From: Aphelenchoides besseyi
Taxonomy: Eukaryota > Nematoda > Chromadorea > Rhabditida > Aphelenchoididae
Direction of reading: 5' to 3'
NCBI GenBank assembly: GCA_024699855.1
Contig: JAMPIQ010000002.1
Location: 11,160,001 to 11,224,000 of the forward strand
Length of the DNA stretch: 64,000 nt
Position numbers and translations under genes: made by a program. The first letter of the stretch is position 1; each line of letters starts with the position of its first letter. Positions 24,508 to 36,553 of the stretch are shown piece after piece. The notes under the pieces were generated by a model. That model worked only from the letters and a program-made list of their open reading frames with translations. It ran no database searches and was not told where the DNA came from.

Positions 24508-27500
24508 TTATAATATCTCGCGTTCTTTAAGCCATTTCATATTGTAGAGAAGTGTACGCTTAAGAATTAATGGACGACTGATTGTTTCGTTCAACAATAA
24601 CTTCATGTTATCGTCTTTAATGATTTCGTGAGTTTGAAATTCATGTCTAAATTGATAATAATAGCTCAAATCTTGACTACATGTTCTTACATGACAATCT
24701 CTCGATAAAGCAGCCATAATCGATAAAGGATCGTTGCAATCAAGTTTTGTGCAGCTGGGAAATGAAAACTACGAACAAGATCGAGAACGGCATTCACCGC
24801 GTGTGCTACAACACATTCCAGTGCCATCGTGATGCTTCGATTTTCATTCGCCACCAACTTCTCGAGTACTCGTAGTCCACGAGTAATAGCATCATCGGCG
24901 CTGCCGCGAAGTATCGCTTTCAATGCCAAACTGGCTGCAGCGTTTACAAATTTGTTCGTTGAGTCCGCACTGCTTTTCATGGAGATGTAAGAATCGAGAA
25001 GTGAGGCGTGACGATGAAACAAAATGAACAACAGTTCCAGCGCGGCCATTTCTCCATCCGTTACTTCCGTCGATTTCAACGAAAGAATACACGTAGTGCA
25101 AATAAAATCAGAAATCCGAGGCAAAACGCTATTATGAACTAAATAGATCGGTTTCTAAAACAAAGTTTAATTTCAATAAAAGCTTTGGTTCATTTACCTT
25201 TAATGAGTCCCTCAACAGACGAGAAACCAAGTGAGGATAATTGTGAACGAGATCTGGAAGGCGTAGAGACAAATCATCGTAGATTTCCTCGTTCATGACA
25301 CCAACGAGTGAATCTAATAACTAAAACAAACAAAACAAGATTATCATTCAACAACCAAAAAATTACCGGTTCGATGCATAAGTCCGGAACTTTACACGAC
25401 ATCAACTGTACTAGAAGCTCCCATAGATACTCTCGCAAGGGTTCCAGCACGGTTTGTTTGCAAACTAAATTTGAATAATTACAAACGTCGCAAGGTGATT
25501 TAAATACCATCGCTCATAGAATTACAGTAACGACCAACGATTTCAATTTCTTGAACAAGTTCTTTTGACGTCTCTTCAGTTGTCGTCGTGTGTTTAAGTT
25601 TCATAGACTCTCGTATAATATTCCGACATGTGCTTTGAAGAAACATAATCGACTCGCGCTTAACATAAGTGTATGAGTATGTGTAAAATCAACTAAATAG
25701 ATTACTTTTGCCTTTTCATCCGGACACAACAACAGATTGGCTATGCAAGCAACCGCCGTATTGCGAATCTCCATATCCGACTTGCGAACAAATGGAAGTG
25801 AAAGATTTTGAATTAATGCACAATCATCCTTTAAATTAAGTGGTGAAATTTAAAGCATTGCTTTGGACTTACATAGTTTAATGATGCGACTTTAATATAA
25901 GCCAATAGTAACTTCAAACAACATTCCGTGCAACGCGACTCAGACACAATGTTTCCCATAGTATTCATTAAGCCGGAAAACAAAGACTATAGAAAACTCA
26001 ACATTATCATAGTAGTTAATATTGTCTTACCAAATCCAATCCTGTGCTATGTTCGATGACGTTACGAAAAAACGTAAAATAGTTACGAGCAAAGTCGATT
26101 CGTTGTTCGTTTGTGAAATCTTCAAGATAAACAAGCGAATTTGCAGATGCAAGAGCAGTAATCAAAGCCGGGGATAAGTTGAAGCAGAAGCTATCCAACT
26201 CATTAAAATAGTAAAGTAATGCACTCAATCTGAAAAAAATTATAGTAATTCAAATGTTAACAAATTTACCGTGTAGTGTCGTTTTGTTGAATGAACTGTT
26301 GCATTAAACCGTAATAGTCGGGCACAACTTCCGCAGCAATTGAATAGAGAAATGGCAACAAGTCCGTATATGCTTCACGAGATTCAAGAACTAATTCATA
26401 GAACTCATCATCCAAATACGGCAATGATGTATTATTGACAATGCTATTGAAACAATCTTTGCCACGGTCGAGCAGAAGACTTCTCACAGATGGCCCCAAA
26501 TTACATGGATCCACGTCTTGACGCAAACGAGTAAAAAATCGTCCGACCGGATCAATGAACTCAATGCACGTCGAATTCAACGAGCATATAACAACGCAAA
26601 AGTCAAGAATGTTTTTAAAGCTAAGTAATAGATATTGAGTTATAAATGAAATTTCACTAACCAGTTCATCAGTTCAGTATCTTTTGGAGAATCCACTTCG
26701 ATTTCAGCATTCATAGCAATTTGACGTTGCATTTGATCGATGGTACTTGCATAGAAATCAAAAATAACGTGCAGTAGTTCAATCAAATCTCCACGATCCT
26801 CGCAGCTAACACCCATTTTATGCGAATTATAAGCAAAGTTTGTTGCTGCCATCAGTAACATCTAAAAAAAGGAAAATCTTCTTTAACAACTGCTTAAGAA
26901 GTTACCTGATGAATGTTGTTGTTGAGCAAGGCGGAAATAAACAAGCGACTTTCAGTCATCTGAAAGTTCAACTGTTGAAATGCGACGATGATTAATGTCA
27001 AGGATCTGAAGATAAAATCAATTTCTTACAGAAAAATAATGACCAACCGAAACGTGAAGCATCCACGTCTGAAAATTGCCGAAACAATCGATCGCATCAA
27101 GTTCATACTCGGATCGCTGAGTTTACACCATTCAGAAATCATGTACGCGATCTTCTCAATGACACTTGTATCGATAGCATCGGATGCGAGGATTGTCAGC
27201 GTAAAAGGTGCAATCAGCTTTGCAAACTGAAACCACATGGCGGTTTCTTTCTGACAACGCACGTTATACGATGGACTCGATTTGATCATTGCTTCAGCAA
27301 AATTTCCCAGAATTCTAAAAAATAATCTTTACAAAAGTTCTTTCAGAAACTTACTCAAAAACAAAATCAGGCGGATGATTAGGTTTAACGATTTGCTCGA
27401 GTGCTTCCGGCCAAATGTCGGGAAACGTTCGATCAATGAACACACCCATTGCTCGGAGTAGCAAACTTCGAAAATTCTGTGGCATCGCCGTTTCCGAGAG

Positions 27501-27968
27501 TCCAATCGTTAAGGTCATGTGTAGAGCATTGAGCTGAAGCAAAAAATTTACAATAGAATCAAAAATTAACCTTTTCAGAAGAATCTGGGCATTCCAATAC
27601 AGTGGCTATCAACTTGGACATTTCATTGCTCAAAATGGTGGCCGCATAGCAACGAATATCATTGCTAGTATCCAACATAACCAATGAACATAACGGAAAA
27701 ACTGCGTCGGGGACTAGAACAAAAACTGAAATTGATTTTTGATTTAAATTTACCTTTTGGCAGCTTCATGACTGCGGTTTCCAGACGACGTCGAACTGTC
27801 GCATCTGTGGTTGTTAGAAGTGTGTTGAGCCAACTTCGAAGTACAGAGTCGTTCAATGCCAAATTTGGATCTATCGCTAAAAACGAACTCGTATTTTGTT
27901 TGAACGACGAACACCTTACGACCAATAGCTCCTAGTTCTTGTTTTATTGAATTCCAGTTGTCACACAT
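24508..27968 (-). CDS. Importin-13/transportin-3-like karyopherin (HEAT repeats)
   Basis: The minus-strand gene runs from ATG at 27968 (MCDNWNSIKQELGAIA) to a stop at 24508. About a dozen exons join across short introns. The product is a long, almost entirely helical protein. The N terminus has LRSWLNTLLTTTDATVRRRL and PDAVFPLCSLVMLDTSNDIR. It then has SLLLRAMGVFIDRTFPDIWP with a following acidic helix, in the order of the N-terminal HEAT repeats of importin-13 and transportin-3 (a W-x-x-x-L block, then a block giving whole-domain P-D-x-W-P). The middle has VPDYYGLMQQFIQQ. The C-terminal part has NSVLPRISDFICTTCILSL and many Leu-rich helices, ending KWLKEREIL. These importins carry cargo such as SR proteins or Mago-Y14. 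Cargo cannot be read from the sequence. Another HEAT-repeat protein of the same superfamily is possible. Confidence 0.55.
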
Positions 27969-28496
27969 TTGATTACAGTTTAACTAAACAAACGATTAAT
28001 CTTATGGTACCAAATAACGAGATGAAGGTAACAATAAATACCACGTGTATTAATGTAAAAACAAGCAGTGGAAGGCGTTGTATATTTGTAATACAAGCAA
28101 CTAAATGCCACTGATAAAACAAAAAAATGCATTAAAACTAAGTTTTACTTATTGATTTGATGGTTGCACAACTGAGTGGGCAAATGAATAGGTTCTTTTT
28201 TACTAGTCGGTTTGTTGCATGAGAACATTAGTTCAAAATAAAAATCTTTCTAATATCTTAGATTGAAATCCCAAGCTTTCACGCGAGTTAAAAATTGAAA
28301 CAACAAATTTCGACCAACTTTTACGCCGTACGCATCTTTTTGAAATTATAAGCCAAACGGAAGCACAAATATGGGACTCCAGATGCAGGTATTTGTTCAC
28401 CTCACTACAATTGGAACTCATTAGTGAAACACACTAGTTACGCGTTCAGACTTTACATAAATAGGCATCGGCTAAAGATTCGATCAAACGCTAATC
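27969..28496. other. Intergenic region with TATA-like element
   Basis: No gene is supported. A cataaatagg near 28456 lies about 40 bp upstream of the ATG at 28497, at a spacing suitable for a TATA-type promoter of the next gene. Confidence 0.4.
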
Positions 28497-30098
28497 ATGT
28501 TCTTACTTTTTCTTCTTGGGTGTTTCTCAGTGATTGATGCGGCGCTGCTCGACAAACTAAGTTTGCCGTTGGATTATCAAAGTAAAACCAAATGATTAAG
28601 CGGTGCGACTTCGTTTTAGGTGGTTTTACAATGACGGCAATAAAAGTTGGAACTCCGTCAGTTGATTACTCTGCGGGTGTGCAAATTAACTATCACATAG
28701 GTGCTTTACTAGATTCGAGAATTGGAAAAGCCATTGGAAAACAGAGCTATGAAACAAGGTGAGTAGTTAATCCATGGAGGTTTACAGTCTATTAGCCAAT
28801 CTTCGACATCACTCGACAAGAAAGTCGACTGCATAATCGACTTGGGAACTGCAGGATACGAAACTGGATCCGTGATTGTTGATGTTGTAACTGTAAGTTA
28901 AAGGGATTCTGGCTCTTTCCTATTTAACCCTCCCATCCGACCGCTCGCTCAAATTTTTTTCGCATTCTAATTTGCTCGCGTTTAATTTAGTCACGCGTTC
29001 GATTCCTGTTGCTCGCGTTTTATTTTTCGTTGGTCGTAAGCGTTGGCGGCGCAGCCGGTTGCAAGTTGGAATTGTGCGGTGGAAAGCGTAAGATTTGCGA
29101 GTCGAAAAAAATTTGAGCGAGCGGTCGGATGGGAGGGTTAAATAAGAGAGATCCGGGATTCTTACAAAGAAAGGTGTCTTTTAGTTGAACGAAGTTAAAA
29201 TCCCCACGTTTACTGCTTGTAATGTTCATGGAGCAAATTTAAAGGTTGCAAATTTTTCTTTGCCCGTTGACGGCATTTTCGCTCTTGGCTTAAATAGCAA
29301 TGGAACTGACACAACACTTAAACCGCTTCTTTTTCAATTTAAGAATTTGGAATACACTATTTACTTCAACAAGTAAGGATTGAAAGTTTCTGATGAGTTT
29401 GGCACGTTTTTAGAAGAGCTTCTTATAGCAATCAATTGCAAAAGAACGTCGGCGAATTGACTTTGGGTGGAAAAGATACAAAGAATTGTCGTTCGGATTA
29501 CACACGTTTTCCATTATTCAAACCGCATACTGATTTATGGAACGTAAGGATTGTTTCGTAGGTTCTAAACGAGGAACTTAAAAGTACAGTTGTCTTTAGG
29601 GTTGTGTTTAACAAACGGAGATATTACTTGAAACAACAAAGTGGATTGACACGTTTTGCGATCTTCGAGCAGACTTCTGATTATATCATGGTTAATAACA
29701 GCATATTGAAAGCAATTTACAGATACTACAATGGTAAGCACTCAACAAGCAATTTGTTTATTTTATTCTTTTCAGTAAAAGACGCTAAAAATCGAAGAGT
29801 TAATTGCAATCGTGCTAAAAATGGTCCATCGATCTTCTTTCGTGTTTCGGGACACATTTACAGAATTAAAGCCACGGATTATGTTACTGGGTTTAATACC
29901 GGAAAATGTGATCTTCGAGTTGCTCCTCTATCCTTTTTTGCCAATAACAGTAAGAAGTATCCGGCAGACTTTGTTCTTGGAATCCCGTTTTTCAAGTTTG
30001 TTTTCCCTCTAACATTAGCATTAACGTGTTTCTTTAGATCTTATTGTGTTAACTTCAATTTGGCCAAATCGATTGTTGGATTTGCTCATCGCAAGTGA
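28497..30098 (+). CDS. Secreted pepsin-like protein lacking both catalytic Asp
   Basis: The ATG at 28497 begins a signal peptide (MFLLFLLGCFSVIDA). Exons follow at 28497-28581, 28620 to about 28758, and from about 28795 to 28891. After a 293-nt intron (28892-29184) the reading continues from 29185 to TGA at 30096-30098. The family A1 layout is visible. GGFTMTAIKVGTPS matches the start of pepsins (VTVGTPPQ). LPVDGIFALGLNSNG matches the pepsin D-G-I-L-G-L-G block. GELTLGGKDTKNC matches the conserved G-E-L-x-[FL]-G-G block. DFVLGIPFFKSYCVNFNLAK and IVGFAHRK match the conserved C-terminal I-L-G-D-x-F and I-G-F-A blocks. The two catalytic DTG motifs are gone. Where the first belongs the protein reads QINYHIGALL, and where the second belongs it reads AIFEQTSDYIM. 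It should be proteolytically inactive and may act as a binding protein or decoy. One intron carries a MITE. Confidence 0.75.
28924..29141. mobile_element. TTAA-flanked MITE with 35-bp perfect inverted repeats
   Basis: The element lies inside an intron of the pepsin-like gene. A 210-bp core (28928-29137) begins CCCTCCCATCCGACC and ends with the exact inverse complement. The terminal inverted repeats are 28928-28962 and 29103-29137, identical over 35 of 35 positions. Both ends are bounded by TTAA (28924-28927 and 29138-29141), the target duplication typical of piggyBac elements, which also often begin with CCC. The core has no open frame, so it would be non-autonomous. A caveat is that about 20 bp outside each TTAA also pair as an imperfect inverted repeat, so the true ends could lie further out. 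Confidence 0.7.
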
Positions 30099-30317
30099 AT
30101 TTGTTGGGTAAACGTATCGCGTGAATAAAATTTGATTGCACACCTTTGTGAACTATCGAACCAAAAGATCTGTAATACAAAAGTCGCAATTTATCCACTA
30201 TCTGTAAATGGATATCTGTTTAAATACCCCGGCAGACTGTGTAGTTGATCTTATTGTCGTTTGGATAAGTTGAAGTTCTGAATATTGATTTGGCTGTTGG
30301 TTGACGGATCGCAAAAA

Positions 30318-31090
30318 TGCCATGGCAACTTGCGCTCATCGTTGCTGCTCATTTCTTCACTAAATATGTTGCATTGTAATAAGCAAGTGTCACATTTTGA
30401 ATATTCTAAAAACCTTCAAATTGAGTCGATACTGTGAGTACTTTGTTTTGAATTAATGGTGTTTGGCGCGTCAAATGTTTGTAGTCGAATGCCGTTGGCC
30501 GGATCAGCGGCGTTAAGTCGTGTGAATTGGGAACATAAGAATTATGGTTCTACTATTTACTTTTTGAGCTTCGTTAAGCGTCTACCTCGACCAAAGGTGC
30601 TGTTTGTTTAAGAGATTACACGAATAAAAGAGCATTTCAAGGAGACTTTTGCGTCGTACCAAAAGTTTATCGCTTGTTCTCGAGCTCGTCTGCGATTGTT
30701 GGACGAATACTCGAAACGGCTTCGACTAATCGGTGAGAAAAGGAAGGCAATTGCTCAACAAGTCCTGAACGAAAAAACACTAAAAAACCTGAAAAATGAA
30801 AGCAAACTTCTCTTTCAACTTCCGGTTCGAGTTATTATACCACGATCACAGTAAGTTTCGTATTAGTAAGAGCATGATTGTAAACAGTTGTTGATTTTCT
30901 ATTCTCTTTTGTGAGTTCTTGCTTTTGCAGAAAATACATGGAAATCAAAAGAAGAAAGCATGGAACACCCGAATCCCGTCAAAACGAAGTAAATCGACTG
31001 ATGGCCACTCTTGTAGTCAATCCCGTGATGTATGGACATAAGAAAAAACGTTCAAACGGGTTCAATCGAGCACTTACTTCAAAAAACTGA
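30318..31090 (+). CDS. Unknown small basic helical protein
   Basis: The ATG at 30318 reads MPWQLALIVAAHFFTKYVAF across an intron of about 106 nt into RMPLAGSAALSRVNWEHKNY. A 48-nt intron then leads to ETFASYQKFIACSRARLRLL, followed by a Lys/Arg-rich helical stretch (EKRKAIAQQVLNEKTLKNLK). After another intron it reads MEIKRRKHGTPESRQNE and ends RSNGFNRALTSKN at TGA 31088-31090. All four exons join in frame and the codon use looks coding. The hydrophobic N terminus followed by a basic chain would suit a mitochondrial or membrane-anchored protein. I do not recognise the family. The first exon is less certain than the rest. The second exon carries its own in-frame Met (MPLAG) that could be the start. 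Confidence 0.5.
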
Positions 31091-33010
31091 AACTCGATAT
31101 CATTTTTCGATTTCTTTAATCAATGTTTTAACTCTTTTAATCTGCAATGCTAATGCTTTTGGTCTCGTGAATAAACAGGTAAAAAAGTTTGTGAAGTGTA
31201 CTAATCGAAAGTGGGATTGTTGTGTAAGCTTCTTTGAGTTCTTTGTTAAACGTGTTTTGTAACAAGTAATTATAGAAAACACGTGAGTTAATGTCGTCAA
31301 GTTATGAATTTTGAAATTATTTGCCGAACGAACGAGTGTGTAGTCGGAGTTGAATTGCTCTGACCACTCATCCGTCGTGCATTGCGGCGGCGGCAAACAG
31401 TTCTGATTAAAGAACCCGGATGAATAGAGTATTTCCGGTTTTCAATTGGTCGGCTAAACCGATTTATACGTCACTACAAACGTCATTGGCGGACGAAAAG
31501 GCCACGAAGATTATGCTTGAGTGTCATTCAAATGCCGACTCAAACACCAACTTCGGTTGTAGATCAAGAACGAAGTCTCTTTGTTACGCAGGTTTGTTTT
31601 CCTTTGCGATCATGCTCTCCGGATGCGTGGCGGCTTATTTCATTTGCTTCTCTTTATCTAATCTTCTTGTCGCTAAGGGTCGGAAAACGAGCAAAATCGT
31701 TTGCATCCTCGAATTTCTAACTCATTTTCTTTTAACGCAATAGAAATATTTCTCAAGCAACCAATAAATCAACTTTCAAGCGCGTGCTTACTGATTATTG
31801 TACGTGTGATCATTATGAACTTACAAACAAACGACGACTTTTTACGTGCACCACGTGAGTTAGAACGAGACTCCTCAGAGCCCTGGAGAGTTTCGACTTC
31901 TAAAAAGACGACTAGCATGAGCGTAAAGCCGACAGAGATGTGAGTTTTTTTAACTTCATTGGTCCGAGTTCCTTGTTTTTAATGGCCAATTTGGAGCCAC
32001 TTTTTCGAATTACTGACCATAATTTGTGTCTAGTCGAACATTGTCGTTTACAATCGCTAATTCGTCTGACAGTTGAATATATTTCTTCAAACTCTGCACT
32101 TTTTCTTGGCCATTATTCATTAGAAATCGGGAGTTGAAGTCATTTGAACGTTTTGATGCGTGCGTTCTATTTTGTTCGACAATCCATTTCGTGTTCTTTG
32201 ACGTCAAACGCCGCTGTGAATTTCAAATCACACATTATGGAAACATAATTGAAAAGCTTTTCAGTTTTTTCGTTCTGAAACCAACACATTGAACTCGAGA
32301 TTATGATCGATAGACGGGCGTTCATATACGTTTTTTAATCTCCACCCCCAAGTGGCTTGCAATGCACGCATTAGTATCGGTTTGTTTTGAACTGATTCAA
32401 GTTGTTAATGTAAACGAAACTCTCAGAATTTATTGCTTTGACGACATTTAGTTTGCGATAACACTCAGCAAGAAAAAGTTCCTTTTACGTTTGCACCCGG
32501 CAATTATCAATTAGTAGACTTGTTACGTGAATACCTCTTGTTGTGGCTTCTTTTCCAAGCAACCTTTCGTTTTCTGACGCGTGAAATTGTCTTGAATTTG
32601 TTGACCAAACTCGACAAAACTTAATTTGAACTTATGACTTCTCTTTGAAATTAGTCCGATTTTCCACACCCCTCGGAAAAATTCGTTCGTTGAAGAACAT
32701 TGTGCTGCAAGTTTAACGTAATCCGCTGATTTCTGATTTTTGTATTCGCATTCTTTCGATGAATTCCGGGTTCGTGTTTGCCGTTAACACTCTGTTTTGC
32801 CTTCGTGACTATTCGTTTGAACTACGTGAAGAACTTGGAAAGTGAAAAAATAAGAAGGTGGATAGAAGGGAGTGTTTGACCTGCAATCTAAACGCAAGGA
32901 GCTTATTTGTCCGTTCATACTTTCAGACGGGTCACAGGTTTCGCTTCAACGTTCCTCAACTAAAACCATCGAGACATTGCGTATGCTAATACGAGAAGTT
33001 GACTGCGAAA
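31091..33010. other. Intergenic region, about 1.9 kb
   Basis: No gene is firmly supported. A single plus-strand frame at 31420-31743 encodes a hydrophobic segment (LFSFAIMLSGCVAAYFICFS) and could be a small membrane protein or a first exon, but it joins nothing I recognise. The right end should contain the INPP5A promoter. Confidence 0.35.
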
Positions 33011-34586
33011 ATGAAACGCGTGATTTTGATTACGGCTAACGTTGGTTCCCTCTTCGAAGACATGAATCTGCGCAAGAACTGGTTGAATAGAGTCGTTGAG
33101 GTTTGCAGTTGACCAGAAAAATAATTCAATAATCGTATTGCAGAAAATAACATCTGCTAGAGCGTTATTTGTGGCTCTGCATATGCAAGAAACCGGTGGC
33201 AAAGATTTCCGAGCTCACAGTCATGAAGTTCCGAAAATGGTTGAAGATTTGTACAAAATGTTGCAACCGGACTACGAAACTTGTCTCGCACTTCTCGACC
33301 TCAATTATAATGTTATTGAAGAGTACACGGTAAGTAAATTTAGTATTCATAATATCGTATCTCGTTTATAGGCCTTGGGTTCTGTATTCTTCACTCACAA
33401 ATCAGTATTTAATTCCACGGCGTTATACAATTTTTCAAAAGGAAAATTTGAGAAACAAAAACGAAGTGGTTTGTCTATAAAACAGGATCTGCGTAAATCC
33501 AAGAAATTACGCAAAGAGAAGTTTCCTCGAGAGTTTTGGCCTGCAGTTCGTTGGGGACGTAAAGGCTATTTGCATACGCGTTGGTGCTTGGGCGGAACGT
33601 AAGACTATAAGTCAACGTTTAATGATACGTTTGTTCAGATATTTGGATTTGATCAATATACACTTGTTCCACGATGAGTCCAACTTAGCAATATACGAGG
33701 TTTGCTGGGTGTGAAAAGCAATTGTAATATACCGTTTATAGAATCCATCACTGTACAGTGCTAATCGAAAGTGTGCTATGGATTTTGTGTTGAATCGATA
33801 CACCGCAACATGCACCAAGAACGGCGGTCTCAGTCGTTCTCTTTTGTTTGCATTTGGCGATTTCAACTTTCGATTAAATGCTTCGACTTTTCTTAAGGTT
33901 TTTGTTTGATGAAAACTATTCATATTTGCTTATTTGTAGAAAATCACTTGCGAAACAAAGCAGTTTGATGTGGAATACGATCCGGACAGAGAATCTTCAA
34001 AACATTCGAGTGAAGATAGTGATCCGTCACTACGTAGCAATAGCAACAGTTACAATAATGTCAACGAGCACTTTAAACGTCAACTCTCGGCCATTGAATT
34101 TCGACGATCAGAAGATCGAGATCAAACGTAAGTCAATGATGAATACTTTTGATTTGACACAATAGTGTTTAATGGCTTTTAAACTTTCACATTTGCAGAT
34201 ACGTGCTACGAATCGAGAAGAAGCGTTTTGACTACTACGATCAATCGCTTTTTATGGACGATTGGCGTCAGTTTCGTGCCGATGATCAAGAAGCAAACGA
34301 ATTCAAATTGCACGAAGTTTCCGTTGATTTCCCACCAACGTAATTGCAATTTTTGTAAAATTAACGGCCGTAGTTTAGATATCCCTGGAGCGAAGACCCG
34401 ATGGACTCAAACTCATTGATGACAACACGTGCGCCGGCGTGGTGTGATCGTATACTAATGAATGATGCGGCATGGTCATTAGTTTCGAAAGACACCAATT
34501 GCGAATACAATTCTATTGGTGCAGAAGATTGTATGGGCGATCATAAGCCCGTTTATTTGTCATTCTCATTATCTACTTCGAACTAA
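33011..34586 (+). CDS. INPP5A: Type I inositol polyphosphate 5-phosphatase (INPP5A)
   Basis: The ATG at 33011 opens MKRVILITANVGSLFED, matching the LLVTANVGSLF start of vertebrate INPP5A. Exons joined by short introns give HMQETGGKDFRAH, EKFPREFWPAVRWGRKGYLH, DLINIHLFHDESNLAIYE and the metal/phosphate-binding FGDFNFRLNA. Later come PAWCDRILMN and CMGDHKPVYLSF. The R-K-G-[FY], GDFNFR, PAWCDRIL and GDHKPV motifs are the catalytic core. The enzyme removes the 5-phosphate from IP3 and IP4 and so ends calcium signalling. Between GDFNFR and PAWCDR lies a Ser/Asn-rich insertion of about 60 residues. The protein ends LSFSLSTSN at TAA 34584-34586. The CaaX box that farnesylates the mammalian enzyme is absent. 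Confidence 0.92.
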
Positions 34587-36553
34587 TCAACGGCTTTAAT
34601 TTATGCTCATGATCTTATTGTCAATTTTCTTATTCTTTTGTTAACAACCTTTAGGACTGAATAGAATCGGCATGCTTTACAACAATCCGTATACTGAAAT
34701 GATTGTACATAGAAGACTCTTCCACTTTCTCGACCTCTCTTTCTACTGTCTTTCCTTGAAGTTTAGTTAACAGAAAACGTATTCAATTATAAACGTTCGT
34801 ATGTCAACAACACACACAACTTTAATTTCCTCTACGCAATTTCTCGTTGACTTTTCGCCTTTTTCTCAAAACCTTTTCGAGTTAAAACGCAAATTTGAAT
34901 TGAACTTCGGGCCTATAACAGTTTTGTGTAGTTAAACGAATTGGGTATTCTCAATAAGTTCATCAACAATCTATGAATACAAACTATCTGCATTGGAATG
35001 TTTTTGGTTGTTTACTATATCGTTGTTTTTTGAAGCAACTACACACATTTGCACGGTTGATTGTTCTTTCTTCATGACGATCTTACTTCAATCAATTCCC
35101 AACTATTTATTCTAATAAACACAAGTTTAATACACCGGAAATTTGGAAGTCCCGATATTCTTGAAATGTGAAAATGGTGAAAGTATTGAAGACTAAAAAG
35201 TTGGCCAATAAAACCTTCTACCATTGACAACTCTCAACTTTTTGCTATGCTTTTTGTTCACGAATAATACGGTTTGGTTGGGATGAGCGTCGTTCGCAGC
35301 TGTTGACTCGGGATCCGTTCAGTTCAAGTGCGGCCAGAAGGTCGTAAAGCGGGGAGTCGAAAAGAACAAGACCGTTAAATCAACAACCTTTGGCTCTGGG
35401 TGGGTCATTTGGTCACTTCGCAGCAGATATCTATGTCCGTCACTTTTTATTCGTCAATTTGATCAACTGCAAATCCAAGCAGTTGGAATTTGACTTCGAA
35501 TTTAACGCTTTTACTCAAGATTTATCGTTAGCATATGTGTTGTTAGCGTCCAAAAGTCGTGGTCTTAAGTTGTTGTTGCTCAATTAGTAGTTGAAAAACA
35601 CCTACCGCTTGCTGATGTCATTATATTACTCTAATTTGAACGACCTTCTTTTTATATTACTCATCAACAATTATATTGGCAGTTTTGTTGAAAGCTTTTG
35701 CACAAGCAAATACGAACTTTTAACTTCCGTCCGATGGTAATTAGATAGCACTGGGACTTTACGCATGAATCTTCACTGTCAGATATCCTGTTCCGAGTAC
35801 TTTTTGTTTTGGAGTAATTGAGGGCGGTCATTGAAACGTTCAGTAACCAATTTTTTTCGTTTCTATGACGATTTTATAAGTACAATGTTCTCCGGCCATC
35901 TATCCTACGTGCGATCTTTAAGCTCATTTAGTCCATTGCGTTAAGGGAAACTTCGGTGTGTACTTTTATACAACGTTCATGATTCTTTGACCTTTTTTTT
36001 AGAAATAGCGTTCGCCACGAAGGATTCTTCAGTGGCCTTTCACGCTGTCAGGGGACATTCGAGCAAAAGAATTGGGCGCGACATTCTCACTATGTTTCTC
36101 AGCACAACAATTTTGGTTGAGAACCGAGATCTTTTTGTCAAATTACAATATTTAGTTTAGCAATAGTTCTTTTGACAAATTAGATTCATTGATAAAACGT
36201 TCTTAAATAGTGACCTTTGTTTGAGTTATGTTGAATGGGGACAACAAATTTGCTTGTATACATGGCCTCTCGATGAAAAGGTTCCAAATTGACAATGACT
36301 TTCGCTTCATTAAGCCGCTTTGGATTTTACAACTCAAAGCACGGGAGCGAAAAAACAATCTCTTCGATTCCTTCACTCATGTTTTGCGGTTCATTGGATA
36401 CTTTTAAGATAACCATTTTATTCAATTTCCGATACAAGTCCCGTTTATTCACATCTAAACTAATATCATTATTTTCACAGCTACAATGCGCTATAATTTC
36501 GTTTATACAGATATGATACACTTTTAGATAGTTGGTATCGTTTTGAATGCAAG
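34587..36553. other. Intergenic region, about 2 kb
   Basis: No gene is supported. A plus-strand frame at 35390-35587 encodes 65 residues without recognised features. The rest is AT-rich with only short frames. Confidence 0.35.

Noticed and set aside
28985..29015. tRNA B-box-like cgttcgattcc inside the MITE
   Set aside because: No matching A box or cloverleaf is present at the right distance, so a tRNA or tRNA-derived SINE is not supported.
31420..31743. Plus-strand frame with a membrane segment
   Set aside because: One hydrophobic stretch alone is weak support. No neighbouring exon joins it and no promoter is evident, so it is only mentioned as a possibility.
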